Origin: Chloroflexi bacterium TSY
Lineage (GTDB): Bacteria; Chloroflexota; Anaerolineae; Caldilineales; Caldilineaceae
DNA: 59,153 nucleotides
NCBI GenBank assembly: GCA_019217005.1
Contig: JAHBNG010000094.1
Span: forward strand, 1-59,153
Direction: 5' to 3'
In this document: one piece after another, positions 16,592 to 27,548 of the stretch
How positions within the stretch are numbered: position 1 is the first letter of the stretch
Layout of the letters: every line of letters begins with the position of its first letter
The notes under the pieces: model-generated
What the model saw: the letters and a program-made list of their open reading frames with translations, nothing else
Database searches by the model: none
Told to the model about the DNA's origin: nothing
Program-made: the position numbers and the translations under genes

Positions 16592-17096
16592 TCTATCTAT
16601 TTCATTGCAGCACATTCATACACTCAGCTAAAAGCAACCATGCAACGTGATTGCGCTGCTCACCATATTCACAGTTAAAAAATATCACAGCGAACCCAAA
16701 TCGTCAAGGCTTACCCAGAATCAAATCAATTAAGGCGATTCCAGAAACGAACGATCCACAGATGGATAGAATTAGCAGGACAAAAAATAGAATTGTTGGA
16801 CGCTAGAAACTGAATTGTTGAGAAAAAACTCAGTTTCTTATCCTCAAAACTTGTCTGTCACTCTCTAGTGTTCTGTCAACTAAATTATGATAGCTCCAAA
16901 TAAACCAGGTTTCTGTCAGAAACCTGGTTTGTCAGCCTGTCAGAACTTACTTGACAGAATACTAGCGAAGCTGCGCCTCAAACCGACCAGTTGGTGCAAG
17001 GTTGCAAAGTGGCAGAGTTGCAAGGTTTCAGGGTTCAACGAGCTATCTTGCAACTTTGCCACTCTGCCACTCGGCATAAAACTTGACTCATTTGTA
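16592..17096. other. Intergenic region with tRNA promoter and cruciform repeats
   Basis: Apart from the tRNA promoter, it holds a near-perfect palindrome with 14-bp arms (AAACCAGGTTTCTG and its inverse, 16902-16930). A looser inverted pair, GCAAAGTGGCAGAG and CTTTGCCACTCTGCC, lies between about 17002 and 17070. No gene is seen. Confidence 0.5.
16679..16707 (-). promoter_or_regulatory. Probable promoter of tRNA-Arg
   Basis: Read on the minus strand, TTGACG (16702-16707) and TATTTT (16679-16684) are 17 bp apart. The spacer contains GATTTGGGTTCG, resembling the motif repeated upstream of acpP and ahcY. Confidence 0.45.
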
Positions 17097-18602
17097 CTTT
17101 ACTTTCTGGTAAAAGAAAAGAGATGAGGTGAGAAATGTGACAAAAAGCGGTTAGCGTTTCATCCTAAAGGTAGAGAACCCAAAAAGGAGGAAGGAATGCT
17201 AACCGCGCCAGAAATAACTATAGCAGTACTGATGAATGTATTGCAAGTAACGCCGGTGGGAACAAACGTAAATGTAATGCGTCTGATGTGGGCGATGATG
17301 AATGGGTCGTTTCTGAAAAGTCGAGGAGCAATCCATAGTGGATTGAGTGAAAGCGGGTTTGAAGATGAGGAGCTCCGGCGAAGCTGGTGGAGCTTTCGAT
17401 ATGGATCATGGGATATTGCAAGCCTGCTCTCATCGTGGCAAGAAGAAGTGGAGTGGAAAGGGGGAATGGGAGGCAAAAAAGTTAGAAGGATACCGAGTGA
17501 AAAGCATAGATATCACAGGGTTCTGGCGACCGAAGCTGCAAGGGAAAGTGAACCGACTCTATAACTCAACGGCTTGTCGGGCATTGCCCGCGCTCATCTT
17601 TGGAGTGATGATAAGCTCGGGGGGAGATAGGCGGGAAACGAGTGCCACTGCTCAAGGCAATCATGAGATGCGAGGTAGGCACAAAGGAAAGTGAGTTTCG
17701 GAAAAAGCTGCTGAAAGAGACGAAGAAATCACTGGAGTCAGACGAAGTGGCGGTGGTCGATGCCGGGTTTACAATCAGAGAAATGCTAGAAAGCGACGTC
17801 GACCGATTTGTCCTTCGGGAAGCGATTAACTGCACAGCGCGCCGCAATGAGTTACCCGAACGTAAGGAAAAAGGCAGACCACCCGAATATGGTGATATTG
17901 TGCGTCCGCTCTCTCGATGCTATAGGGGAAAGCGACTCGAGGCCACAACTCCAGACTCGTTTGGTCAATTTGTCTATAGTGGTCGCCTGATTCGCTATCA
18001 AGCATGGCACAATCTCGTCCCCAGGACAACCAAGGTGGATACAGCCAACCGCACCTATTCGATTTACGTCTTTCAGGATCCTGCTTATCACACACCTTTG
18101 GTTCTGGCGACCGTCATGGCTTTACAAGCTGAAACCATTTATCTTTTCTATCTGGAGCGCTGGCCTGTTGAACATCCCCCCTTGGCTTCCAAGCAGATGA
18201 TTGGCTTACATCGTCAATTTGTTCATGCCGATGAGGCTTGTTTCCGCTTACCTGAACTGGGGCTGCTGGCTGGCAATCTTCTTTCCCATTTAGCCGCTTC
18301 TCTTCCTCCCATACCGACTGGCTACTGGGATCGAGAGCCTCAAGCCACTCCCGGCAGGCTGCGCCGCGTTCTCTCGAGTGCTCTTTTTCCAACTCCCGAC
18401 CAACTCGACCCTGACTTTCGGAAAAAGGCCTCGGTTTCACACCATTTACCTAAAGGCGTTCTCGCTCATCGCCGCCTCAATGCCGCTGCTTAAACTAGCC
18501 GAGCACTATTTTTACATTTTATCCCGTTTTTTCAGGGTGGATTCTTTTTTCCGCCCCTTTCGGTTTGCCCTTTGTCACTCAAGCCTTTACCAGAAAGTAA
18601 AG
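17097..18602 (+). mobile_element. Insertion sequence with DDE transposase, copy 1
   Basis: This 1506-bp element has terminal inverted repeats CTTTACTTTCTGGTAAA and TTTACCAGAAAGTAAAG and is flanked by the 5-bp direct repeat TTGTA (17092-17096 and 18603-18607). A second copy (55303-56807) is nearly identical and has its own 5-bp target duplication, so the boundaries are firm. It lies 107 bp upstream of the MoxR gene. Confidence 0.9.
17196..18493 (+). pseudogene. IS4-superfamily-like transposase, two frameshifts
   Basis: The transposase would be about 431 residues, with DDE residues in VKSIDITGFWRP, EVAVVDAGFTIRE and LFYLERWPVEHPP. Compared with copy 2, it has one extra G in the G-run near 17460 and one in the G-run near 17622, which puts it out of frame twice. 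The C-terminal part (17642-18493) is open. The family could not be fixed beyond DDE/IS4-like. Confidence 0.8.
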
Positions 18603-18709
18603 TTGTACAGATTTTTCGATATGAAGATTCCTAGTCAATTCCGTCAATCTATGGATCGTTTAACAATTGGATTGACCTAAACCGATCAATAAGGCTATTC
18701 AGGTTTTAT

Positions 18710-19657
18710 ATGGAAGAGATTCAACGTTTCGCACAGCAGGTTACACAGAACATCGAACAGGTAATTGTTGGCAAGGCTGACGTCGTTCAGAATTTGATTA
18801 TTGCCCTCTTATGTGAAGGGCATGTCTTATTAGAAGATGTTCCAGGCGTAGGCAAAACCATGCTTGCTCGTTCACTTGCTGTGACAGTAGGAGCTGACTT
18901 TCGACGCCTCCAGTGTACACCAGATCTGCTTCCCAGTGATGTAACAGGCGTTAGTGTCTTTAATCAGGAAAGTCGTCAATTTCAGTTTATGGAGGGACCT
19001 GCTTTTACACATATCCTGTTGGCAGATGAGATTAACCGAGCAACGCCTCGTACCCAGGCATCGCTCCTTGAATGTATGGGAGAGCGCCAAGTAACAGTTG
19101 ATGGTGTGACGCGGCCACTTCCTCGCCCTTTTCTCGTTTTGGCAACCCAAAACCCTGTCGAATATGAGGGTACGTTTCCTCTCCCAGAAGCACAACTCGA
19201 TCGGTTTCTACTCAAATTGTCTTTGGGGTATCTATCGCCAGAGCAAGAAGGCGCAATGCTGATCAATTTGGGCGAACGGCATCCGATAGAAACGTTGAAA
19301 CATGCCACGACATTGGAGCAAGTACCAGCTTTGGCTGAACAAGTCTGGAAGGTCCGCGTGGATGACAGCCTACGCAATTATACTGTTGCCCTGATTCAAG
19401 CAACCCGCGCACATGGAGATCTCGCACTCGGCGCCAGCCCACGTGGTTCACTCGCCCTTTATCGCACGGCTCAGGCGCGCGCGGCGGTTGAGGGCCGCGA
19501 TTATATCTTGCCCGACGACATTCAGGCCATGGCACCGTTGGTGTTGCCTCATCGCTGTATCGTACGACCCGAAAGCGCGCTACGCAATCGAACAGCCGAG
19601 ACCATCGTGCGAGAAATCATGGAACAGACGCCACTCGATTTAGGGGAAATTGTCTAG
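18710..19657 (+). CDS. MoxR-family AAA+ ATPase
   Basis: The 315-residue ATPase has Walker A (LLEDVPGVGKTMLARSLA), Walker B (HILLADEINRATPRTQASLLE), sensor 1 (FLVLATQNPVEYEGTFPLPEAQLDRF) and the C-terminal lid. MoxR proteins act as chaperones that load metals or cofactors, usually beside DUF58 and von Willebrand A-domain genes. Those partners are absent here: a methyltransferase follows 5 bp after the stop, and an insertion sequence lies upstream. So the normal operon context seems broken or different. ATG at 18710, no strong ribosome site. Confidence 0.9.
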   Translation: MEEIQRFAQQVTQNIEQVIVGKADVVQNLIIALLCEGHVLLEDVPGVGKTMLARSLAVTVGADFRRLQCTPDLLPSDVTGVSVFNQESRQFQFMEGPAFTHILLADEINRATPRTQASLLECMGERQVTVDGVTRPLPRPFLVLATQNPVEYEGTFPLPEAQLDRFLLKLSLGYLSPEQEGAMLINLGERHPIETLKHATTLEQVPALAEQVWKVRVDDSLRNYTVALIQATRAHGDLALGASPRGSLALYRTAQARAAVEGRDYILPDDIQAMAPLVLPHRCIVRPESALRNRTAETIVREIMEQTPLDLGEIV

Positions 19658-19662
19658 CAACT

Positions 19663-20484
19663 ATGTCTCAATCAAACCTGGAAGCAGTTGCCGGTTTCTA
19701 CGACGGCAATCCGCTCTATGAATGGAATCGCCAAGATCGTCATCCAACTGAATTTGCGGTGACCCAGCGCGTTCTGCAGGAACATCTCCCCACGCCACCG
19801 GCGAGGCTTCTTGATATTGGCGGTGGTCCTGGCCGCTACACAATCTGGCTTGCCAAGCAAGGCTACGATATAACGCTTCTCGATCTGTCTGAAGGCAATC
19901 TCAAGGTTGCGAATGAGAAGTCTCAAGAAGCTGGTGTTCAATTCGCCATGACTCAAGGGACGGCGACCAATTTGGCCCAGTTTGATGATGAACGGTTTGA
20001 TGCTGCTTTGTTGCTTGGACCACTCTATCATTTAAAGCAGGAAAGCGAGCGCCAAAAGGCTGTTGATGAAGCAAAACGTATCCTCAAACCCGATGGAGTT
20101 CTCTTTGCTGCTTTTCTCAACCGTTTCACCCTATTACGCTACTTTGCCAAATATGAAGCGGATCGGCTTCTCGAACAACAAACCGCCATCGAGCTCTTGC
20201 TTGAGGATGGGGTATTGCCAGAGAGTGCAGGACCAGCAGGATTTGGAGATGTCTCATATTGGACGCATCCGGCCGAAATTGAACCATTTATGGTAAGTTG
20301 TGGCTTTCAGAAGCTTGATCTTGTCAATGTCGAGGGGGTCATCGATTATCTGGAAGAGGCCATTATTGCCTTAGAAGGTCCAACGAGGGACGCCTGGATG
20401 ACACTCAACCATCGCCTTGGCAAGCTTCCGGAACTTCACGCTTTGGCGATTCATTTGGTCTATGTTGGACGCAAAACTCAATAG
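19663..20484 (+). CDS. Class I SAM-dependent methyltransferase
   Basis: The 273-residue protein has motif I (LLDIGGGPGRYTIWLA), the acidic motif (ITLLDLSEGNLKVANEK), FDAALLLGPLYHL and LKPDGVLFAAFLNRF. The early FYDGNPLYEWNRQDRHPTEF segment is common in small-molecule methyltransferases of this class. Substrate unknown. It starts 5 bp after the MoxR stop, so the two are likely cotranscribed. Confidence 0.85.
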   Translation: MSQSNLEAVAGFYDGNPLYEWNRQDRHPTEFAVTQRVLQEHLPTPPARLLDIGGGPGRYTIWLAKQGYDITLLDLSEGNLKVANEKSQEAGVQFAMTQGTATNLAQFDDERFDAALLLGPLYHLKQESERQKAVDEAKRILKPDGVLFAAFLNRFTLLRYFAKYEADRLLEQQTAIELLLEDGVLPESAGPAGFGDVSYWTHPAEIEPFMVSCGFQKLDLVNVEGVIDYLEEAIIALEGPTRDAWMTLNHRLGKLPELHALAIHLVYVGRKTQ

Positions 20485-20508
20485 ATTTATGCTCTCAGAT
20501 GTATGACT

Positions 20509-20573
20509 TACGAGAGTATGTCCTTCGACAGAAAGCATTCCGATTGTCCGACGTTTTCGTGGCGTCTCTATTA
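20509..20573 (-). repeat. Miniature inverted-repeat element, family D, degenerate copy
   Basis: Read on the minus strand it starts ATAGAGACGCCACGAAAACG and keeps TTTCTGTCGA of copy 1, but the inverted end has decayed. Confidence 0.45.
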
Positions 20574-20596
20574 GAATCAGCAAACTATCAATCACT

Positions 20597-22588
20597 ATGA
20601 ACACGATTCAGATATCAATTGATTCAGAAACCTCCGATATTTATACAATCCAAACTCATGCCGCTGGACCAGAAGGAAGCTTACCCTTCGATGAAGATTT
20701 CCTGCTCAATGCACCCAGTGGTGACATCTTTGGCTGGAGCCAGAATGTGGGCATGGGGTGGAGTCCTCGTCGAATTCGCGGTAAGCAATATCTAATTCTC
20801 AGTACCCAAGGTGGAATTCGTGCTTCAGACGGACACCCAATTGCTCTGGGATACCATACAGGTCACTGGGAAGTTGGTCTGCTCATGGAAGCTGCGGCCA
20901 CGGAGTTCAGCGCGCAAGGGGCAATTCCGTTTGCTGGTTTTGTCAGCGATCCATGTGATGGTCGCAGTCAGGGCACAACGGGAATGTTTGATAGCCTACC
21001 TTATCGCAACGATGCAGCGGTTGTTCTGCGACGATTGGTTCGTTCCCTACCAACACGCCAGGGCGTCATGGGGGTGGGTACATGTGACAAGGGTCTGCCA
21101 GCCATGATGATTGCGCTGGCAGCCATGCATGACCTTCCCACGATTCTGGTTCCGGGAGGCGTTACGCTTCCCCCAACAGAGGGAGAGGATGCCGGCAAAA
21201 TCCAGACTGTGGGCGCGCGTTTTGCACATGGTGAAATTACGATACAAGAAGCAGCTGATTTAGGCTGTCGTGCTTGTGCGTCACCTGGTGGGGGCTGTCA
21301 GTTTCTGGGGACAGCTGGCACAAGCCAGGTTGTTGTCGAAGCACTGGGGATGTCGCTTGTTCATTCTGCGTTGGCTCCCTCGGGACAACCGATCTGGCTC
21401 GATATGGCCCGACGCTCAGCTCAGGCATTGATCAATTTGGAAGCAGCTGGTCTCACAACAACGGACATTTTGACCAAAGATGCGCTACACAATGCCATGG
21501 TCATTCATGCGGCTTTTGGCGGCAGCACAAACCTTCTCTTGCACATCCCTGCAGTGGCCTATGCGGCGGGTCTTCCTCGACCAACCGTCGCCGATTGGCA
21601 ACGCATCAACGCATCTGTCCCGCGCCTCGTGGATGTTCTGCCCAATGGTCCCGAAGGTCATACAACCGTGCAGGCATTTCTGGCGGGAGGAGTTCCTGAA
21701 GTGATGCTCCACCTGCGTGGCTTAAACTTGTTACGCTTAGATGCCTTGACTGTTCATGGTCGGCCACTCGGCGAGCTGTTAGACGAATGGGAAAGAAGTG
21801 AACGGCGCACGCGACTGCGAGATACTTTATTCCAAAAAGATGGTGTTGATCCAGATACAGTGATCATGAGTCCGATCACGGCCAAAGAGCGAGGTCTAAC
21901 CAGCACGGTGACGTTCCCCATGGGCAACTTGGCGCCCGAAGGTTCTGTGATTAAGAGTACAGCCATCGACCCAAGTGTGATCGACGATGATGGCATCTAT
22001 CGTAAGACGGGGACAGCACGCGTCTTCGCCAGCGAACGAGATGCCATCGCGGCGATCAAGAGTCAAGGTCAAGACAGCATCCAAGCAGGCGATATTATGG
22101 TGTTGGCCGGACGTGGTCCACTGGGCTGCGGCATGGAAGAGACTTACCAACTGACGTCAGCACTCAAATATCTGCCCTGGGGCAAAGAGGTGGCGCTGAT
22201 TACCGATGCACGGTTTAGCGGCGTGAGCACTGGCGCCTGTATTGGTCATGTGGGACCAGAAGCACTGGCCGGTGGTCCCATTGGACGCGTGTGCGAGGGT
22301 GATACGATTCAGATCGAGATCGACACAGTTAATCTGACGGGCACCATCGATCTGGTTGGGGATCAGGGCAAGGCCGTGAGCGCTGAGTACGGTGCAACAG
22401 TGTTGGCCGACCGCGGCATGGGAAAGGGCATTGCTCCAGATGAACGTTTACCCGATGACACGCGCTTGTGGGCTGCACTGCAAGACGCTAGTGGTGGCAC
22501 GTGGGGGGGATGCGTTTATGATGTAGACCGCATTATTGAGTTGCTTGAGGCAGGGAAGAGGGTGCTGAATGGCGACAAGATGAGATGA
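20597..22588 (+). CDS. IlvD/Edd-family dehydratase, YjhG/YagF type (probable D-xylonate dehydratase)
   Basis: The 663-residue protein is long for IlvD (about 560-610) and matches the YjhG/YagF branch, known to dehydrate D-xylonate and related sugar acids. The iron-sulfur ligand cysteines are in [22 protein letters not shown] and [18 protein letters not shown]. Further signatures are [29 protein letters not shown] and [20 protein letters not shown]. Cytosolic. No other pentose or sugar-acid genes are next to it, so the substrate is inferred from the family only. ATG at 20597 directly follows a family D repeat remnant. Confidence 0.85.
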   Translation: MNTIQISIDSETSDIYTIQTHAAGPEGSLPFDEDFLLNAPSGDIFGWSQNVGMGWSPRRIRGKQYLILSTQGGIRASDGHPIALGYHTGHWEVGLLMEAAATEFSAQGAIPFAGFVSDPCDGRSQGTTGMFDSLPYRNDAAVVLRRLVRSLPTRQGVMGVGTCDKGLPAMMIALAAMHDLPTILVPGGVTLPPTEGEDAGKIQTVGARFAHGEITIQEAADLGCRACASPGGGCQFLGTAGTSQVVVEALGMSLVHSALAPSGQPIWLDMARRSAQALINLEAAGLTTTDILTKDALHNAMVIHAAFGGSTNLLLHIPAVAYAAGLPRPTVADWQRINASVPRLVDVLPNGPEGHTTVQAFLAGGVPEVMLHLRGLNLLRLDALTVHGRPLGELLDEWERSERRTRLRDTLFQKDGVDPDTVIMSPITAKERGLTSTVTFPMGNLAPEGSVIKSTAIDPSVIDDDGIYRKTGTARVFASERDAIAAIKSQGQDSIQAGDIMVLAGRGPLGCGMEETYQLTSALKYLPWGKEVALITDARFSGVSTGACIGHVGPEALAGGPIGRVCEGDTIQIEIDTVNLTGTIDLVGDQGKAVSAEYGATVLADRGMGKGIAPDERLPDDTRLWAALQDASGGTWGGCVYDVDRIIELLEAGKRVLNGDKMR

Positions 22589-22953
22589 TGACAAGGTGAT
22601 ATTCGTAAGAGGACATGGTTTTTTCGGATCTCAGGGGATTGACAACCGTAGGTCGCTTCTCTGGAGTGACTGAGCCGCATCAGTGGAACGTGTCACACCG
22701 AAGAAGTGACCCACGCGCAAGCTTTTTCTGTCAACCCGCCAAAATCCTGTTGAGCCGAGAATGTTCTTGTTGCCGATCCGAAACTCGACTGGCATCACGC
22801 AACACGCAATACGTATCGTGAATATCTCCCCTTTCCTATCGAGGGTAAGCATGTTACACTAGACTCGGTTGATTTTCAACTGCTCGATTATGATCAACCA
22901 TTTCATACGATTCTCTCATTTTTGCAGTATATACCGAATTCGGAGGTGTTTTG
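22589..22953. other. Intergenic region without a recognisable gene
   Basis: It holds a hairpin-like stretch (CGTAGGTCGCTTCTCTGGAG then TGAC) similar to the inverse of 5696-5727. GGAGGTG at about 22940 is the ribosome site of the next gene. Confidence 0.4.
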
Positions 22954-23502
22954 ATGGGCAAGAAACGTAAGGGACTCAACAAACATCAAAAGGCAATCTT
23001 CAAGAAGGGTGATCATCGCATACGACGCGAAGATGTTTTGATGTATCTTGAGATGTCAATTAGTGCCGATCCCAAAGAACGATTGGAGGCAGCCGAGAAT
23101 CTATGTCCATGTCACGTACGAACAAGTAGCGAGGATGTCCAACAGGCACTGTTTCGCATGATGGAAGATTCAGATAACCGGGTGCGCCGAGCTGCCTGGC
23201 ACACATTGGAAGACGGTGGCGTGCCTGATGTGCCGGAGCTAGAGTCCATTTTCGAACGAGCGATGCAAAACGAAACCGATCCTGGTGTCCGTCGCTTTAT
23301 CGAAGAGGTCGCACAACCACATCTACGGGAAAAAGCAATCATTGAAAACCAGCGTGTCCAACGCTCTATCTTTGCCGAACGAGGAAAATGTGATTTCTGC
23401 GGCGAATCGAATATTCCCGTTAAACGCGACTTTGAGACTGAGATCACAACCCTGAGTGAGACAACGCGGCTTGCCTACGTTTGCGAAGAGTGTAGCGAGT
23501 AA
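22954..23502 (+). CDS. HEAT-repeat protein with C-terminal zinc finger
   Basis: The 182-residue protein begins with a basic MGKKRKGLNKHQKAIFKKG segment. Two or three HEAT-like helical pairs follow (LEAAENLCPCHVRTSSEDVQ, FRMMEDSDNRVRRAAWHTL, DPGVRRFIEEVAQPHLREKA). The end has a four-cysteine zinc motif, CDFCGESN ... YVCEECSE. HEAT repeats mediate protein contacts; no specific role is known. GGAGGTG lies 6 nt before the ATG. The next gene starts 1 bp after the stop, so this is a two-gene operon. Confidence 0.8.
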   Translation: MGKKRKGLNKHQKAIFKKGDHRIRREDVLMYLEMSISADPKERLEAAENLCPCHVRTSSEDVQQALFRMMEDSDNRVRRAAWHTLEDGGVPDVPELESIFERAMQNETDPGVRRFIEEVAQPHLREKAIIENQRVQRSIFAERGKCDFCGESNIPVKRDFETEITTLSETTRLAYVCEECSE

Positions 23503-23503
23503 T

Positions 23504-24076
23504 ATGAATAAAACTCTTTACATCATTCGTCATTGCAAAGCATTGGGACAAGCGCCCGATGCAGCACTGACGGAGGAAGGTCAACAACAGGCCACCATTT
23601 TGGCTCAAGAGTTTACAGATCACCCAATTGAGCGTATCGTGTCAAGCCCCTATTTGCGTGCAAAGCAGTCAGTCTTGCCGTTGGCACAACAACTCGATTT
23701 GGAAATCGAACTGGATTCCCGTCTTGCTGAGCGGGTTTTGAGCACAGTGGATCTTGCGGATTGGCGCGCACAATTACGCGCAACGTTTGCAGACTTTGAT
23801 CTGTGCTTGGAAGGTGGCGAGACGAGTCATGTAGCACAGAAGCGAGGCATTTCTGTGCTACACGAAATTATCCAAGATACAACACGAGCCACAGCAATTG
23901 TCACCCATGGAAACTTGATGACGCTCATTTTGCACTACTTCGACAACAGCTTCGGTTTCGATCAGTGGTCCAATTTGACCAATCCGGATGTCTATCGATT
24001 GATCATTGATGGTTCCCGTCATGATGGCAACAATCAACTCTCGTACAACGTAAACCGACTGTTATTGACTGATTAA
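23504..24076 (+). CDS. Histidine phosphatase family protein (phosphoglycerate-mutase-like)
   Basis: The 190-residue protein has the N-terminal RHC variant of the RHG motif (YIIRHCKALGQAPDAALTEEG) with the phosphate-accepting His. It also has IVSSPYLRAKQSVLPLA with its arginine, and THGNLMTLIL with the second catalytic His. Replacing Gly by Cys in RHG is unusual but tolerated. The substrate is probably a small phosphate ester; true mutase activity is unlikely at this length. The ATG at 23504 is 1 bp after the HEAT gene stop, so they are translated together. Confidence 0.85.
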   Translation: MNKTLYIIRHCKALGQAPDAALTEEGQQQATILAQEFTDHPIERIVSSPYLRAKQSVLPLAQQLDLEIELDSRLAERVLSTVDLADWRAQLRATFADFDLCLEGGETSHVAQKRGISVLHEIIQDTTRATAIVTHGNLMTLILHYFDNSFGFDQWSNLTNPDVYRLIIDGSRHDGNNQLSYNVNRLLLTD

Positions 24077-24162
24077 GTGCTTATCCGAAAAGTTCTGCGA
24101 CGATGCATTCTCACTCGAGACTCTGGTCGGACTCACAATCACTTTTCGGATAGGTTCTAAGT
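24077..24162 (+). repeat. Miniature inverted-repeat element, family A, copy 2
   Basis: TGCTTATCCGAAAAG at the left, CTTTTCGGATAGGTTCTAAG at the right. The element begins at the base after the phosphatase stop codon. Confidence 0.8.
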
Positions 24163-24258
24163 CGTTCCAAAATTTCAGGCTCTCTTCCAATCCAACATAT
24201 CCACGTACCCACACGAAAAGAGTGAAAAGAGACAATACTACGTAGTCAATGTGGTACC

Positions 24259-25539
<1,281 letters not shown>

Positions 25540-25582
25540 TTATTTGCTCCTTCTGATTCTCAAAGTTATACGGGCCCATCCA

Positions 25583-25670
25583 ATTATAGCAATCAACCGC
25601 ATCCAAATCGTCGCGGAACAAAGTCGCTACCGTACCCAAATCGTTATTAGATGGGATGGCGATCGCATCC
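25583..25670 (-). promoter_or_regulatory. ahcY promoter with three phased CGYAYCC motifs
   Basis: On the minus strand a TATAAT -10 box (25583-25588) lacks a good -35 box. Motifs, written on the plus strand, are CGCATCC at 25598, CGTACCC at 25631 and CGCATCC at 25664, spaced exactly 33 bp apart. The first two are followed by the same AAATCGT. Confidence 0.5.
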
Positions 25671-25775
25671 GTTTTTTCGCAGCGCACGAAAGGCTCTTTA
25701 TCCTTATACTGCGATAATGTTTCGAGGGGAGAGCACTCTCTAATGGCTTGGATTCGGGGGTGACCGGCATTAAAG

Positions 25776-25910
25776 ATTACACGCAGTAGGATTTCTCAGA
25801 GGTAGAGCGTTCAAATGGCGAAAAAAGACGCAGTAGAGAATCTCGGACCATTTGGCCCGCTCGAGTCTGTTTTGACTGAGAAGTGCAGGATTATGTCTAC
25901 TGCGTGTAAT
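25776..25910. repeat. Miniature inverted-repeat element, single copy
   Basis: ATTACACGCAGTAG (25776-25789) is exactly mirrored by CTACTGCGTGTAAT (25897-25910). The 135-bp body has no gene. It lies between ahcY and a histidine kinase. Confidence 0.6.
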
Positions 25911-25944
25911 AGAGAATGCTGCGCCATGCATGGTGACTCTACGT

Positions 25945-25956
25945 GAACAAGTGTTC
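25945..25956. promoter_or_regulatory. Possible LexA-type box
   Basis: GAACAAGTGTTC fits the Gram-positive LexA pattern GAAC-N4-GTTC and sits in the larger palindrome GTGAACA-AG-TGTTCAC. It is 50 bp upstream of the kinase -35 box, so repression is not assured. Confidence 0.3.
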
Positions 25957-26006
25957 ACCTATTTCTCCGCCTGGGATGAACCATCCGAGCTCAGTTTAGG
26001 TTATGG

Positions 26007-26035
26007 TTGACAGAGCGGTGAGCAGTTGTTACACT
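26007..26035 (+). promoter_or_regulatory. Promoter of the orphan histidine kinase
   Basis: TTGACA (26007-26012) and TACACT (26030-26035) are separated by 17 bp, with the gene starting at 26094. Confidence 0.6.
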
Positions 26036-26093
26036 ACAATCAATATAATATTGGAGATGCCTTAACCTTATTTGACCATGATTCAGATCCATT

Positions 26094-27110
26094 GTGAGCT
26101 CTTACCAATCCCCTCAAAAAACTCCAGCACAGCGGCTGGTTGATACGCCGCTCAAGATAGCAGTTGTTAGTTGTATTGTCTCACTCATTATCACATTACC
26201 GTTAGTACAATACTTCAGAGGCGAAATTTCTAGCTTTGTACCCATCATCGTCATCGCTTGTGCGTTTCCCTGTGCCTACTTCACGAGTCGCCTCGCTTTG
26301 GGCTATCAGCGGACCATCGCCAAACAGAATATTCAACTTCAGCATCTGACCGATGAAATTCGCCGTACCAACCTGCTACTTCACAAACAGAACGGAGAGT
26401 TGACACAACTTGCTGATGATTTAAAAAGCAAAAATGAAGAGCTTCAAGCCTTTGCCCGTACTGTTGCCCACGACTTGAAGAACCCGCTTACAGTCATGAT
26501 GACCTATAGCGATCTGTTGGCCCGTCGCTTAGATGAGTTACCGCCAGAGAGACTCAGTGAGATGGCGCTACGAGCGCAACAATCTGGTCAGAAAGCAGTA
26601 CATATTATCGATTCGCTCCTATTGCTTGCCCGCGTCGGGCAAAGTGGGGAGTTACGGCGCGAGCCGTTAGCCATGGCCGACATTGTAGAAGAGGCACAGA
26701 CGCGGCTCTCCTACATGTTTGAAGAGCTGGATGCAACCATTACAGTGCCTCCCGAGTGGCCTGCAGCGCAAGGCTATGCGCCTTGGATCGAGGAAGTCTG
26801 GAGCAATTACCTCTCCAATGCGCTTAAATATGGTGGACGTCCACCCCAGGTAGAGGTTGGTGCAGATTATGAGGCCAACGGCATGGTCCGCTTCTGGGTA
26901 ACGGACAATGGAAAAGGAGTGGACGAGGCGGATAAAGATGTTGTCTTTACGGAATTCACGCGTCGTGATGTTAGAGGGATCGAAGGCCACGGCTTAGGCC
27001 TCTCAATCTGTAAACGAATTGTAGAACGACTCGGTGGAGAAATAGGAATTGAATCCATAGAAAGCGGTAGCAAATTCTACTTTACCCTTCCTGGTGTGGA
27101 CAAAGCCTAA
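26094..27110 (+). CDS. Membrane sensor histidine kinase (orphan)
   Basis: The 338-residue protein has two membrane segments (IAVVSCIVSLIITLPLVQY near residues 22-40 and FVPIIVIACAFPCAYF near 48-63) with almost no loop between them. A coiled coil follows to about residue 115, then the HisKA domain with His126 in ARTVAHDLKNPLTVM. The ATPase domain has the N box WSNYLSNALKYGG, G1 VTDNGKGVD and G2 GHGLGLSICKRIVERLGG. Without an extracellular sensor domain, it probably senses membrane or internal signals. The start is GTG at 26094; no response regulator is adjacent. Confidence 0.85.
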   Translation: MSSYQSPQKTPAQRLVDTPLKIAVVSCIVSLIITLPLVQYFRGEISSFVPIIVIACAFPCAYFTSRLALGYQRTIAKQNIQLQHLTDEIRRTNLLLHKQNGELTQLADDLKSKNEELQAFARTVAHDLKNPLTVMMTYSDLLARRLDELPPERLSEMALRAQQSGQKAVHIIDSLLLLARVGQSGELRREPLAMADIVEEAQTRLSYMFEELDATITVPPEWPAAQGYAPWIEEVWSNYLSNALKYGGRPPQVEVGADYEANGMVRFWVTDNGKGVDEADKDVVFTEFTRRDVRGIEGHGLGLSICKRIVERLGGEIGIESIESGSKFYFTLPGVDKA

Positions 27111-27179
27111 TCGTCACGTCTGTTAACAGGTTGATGAACGTTAAGAGAATGGTTCGGCATAAAGTGTGGGGAATGGGGA

Positions 27180-27545
27180 ATGGCGGGAAGCTAGTTGACC
27201 AGATAGAGACTCCCTACACCATCATGCTTCGTGCCCGCCTCAAGACGAATACGCCCACCGATCACCTCGCCGTGAAAGCAGAGTTGGTATCACATCGGCT
27301 GATCTGCTTCATCATTCACGCCGACCAACTCAGGGGTAAGAGGATAGCGCTGGAGAAGTAGTTGCATCAGGCTTTGTGTCTAGCCCATACCAGATAAACT
27401 TGACTATCGAGTGCCTGTTGGGGCAGGTTGGCTTCGATACGAGTTGGTGTTTTGACTCCGTTAACGATTCTGGCGGAGGCCGCGTCAAAATTGGCTCCAC
27501 ATCAACGGGGGGTGTCTCTTTCCAAAGAAGTTGTCTCATTCTTTC
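27180..27545 (-). pseudogene. Decayed minus-strand gene next to acpP
   Basis: In changing frames the minus strand reads VKTPTRIEANLPQQALDSQ..., then LLLQRYPLTPELVGVNDE and YQLCFHGEVIGGRIRLEAG. These look protein-like but are broken by stops. It would have been downstream of acpP. Family not recognised. Confidence 0.3.
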
Positions 27546-27548
27546 TAT

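Noticed and set aside
25540..25770. SAH or SAM riboswitch upstream of ahcY
   Set aside because: None of the conserved sequence blocks of these riboswitches is present; only the repeated promoter motif is seen.
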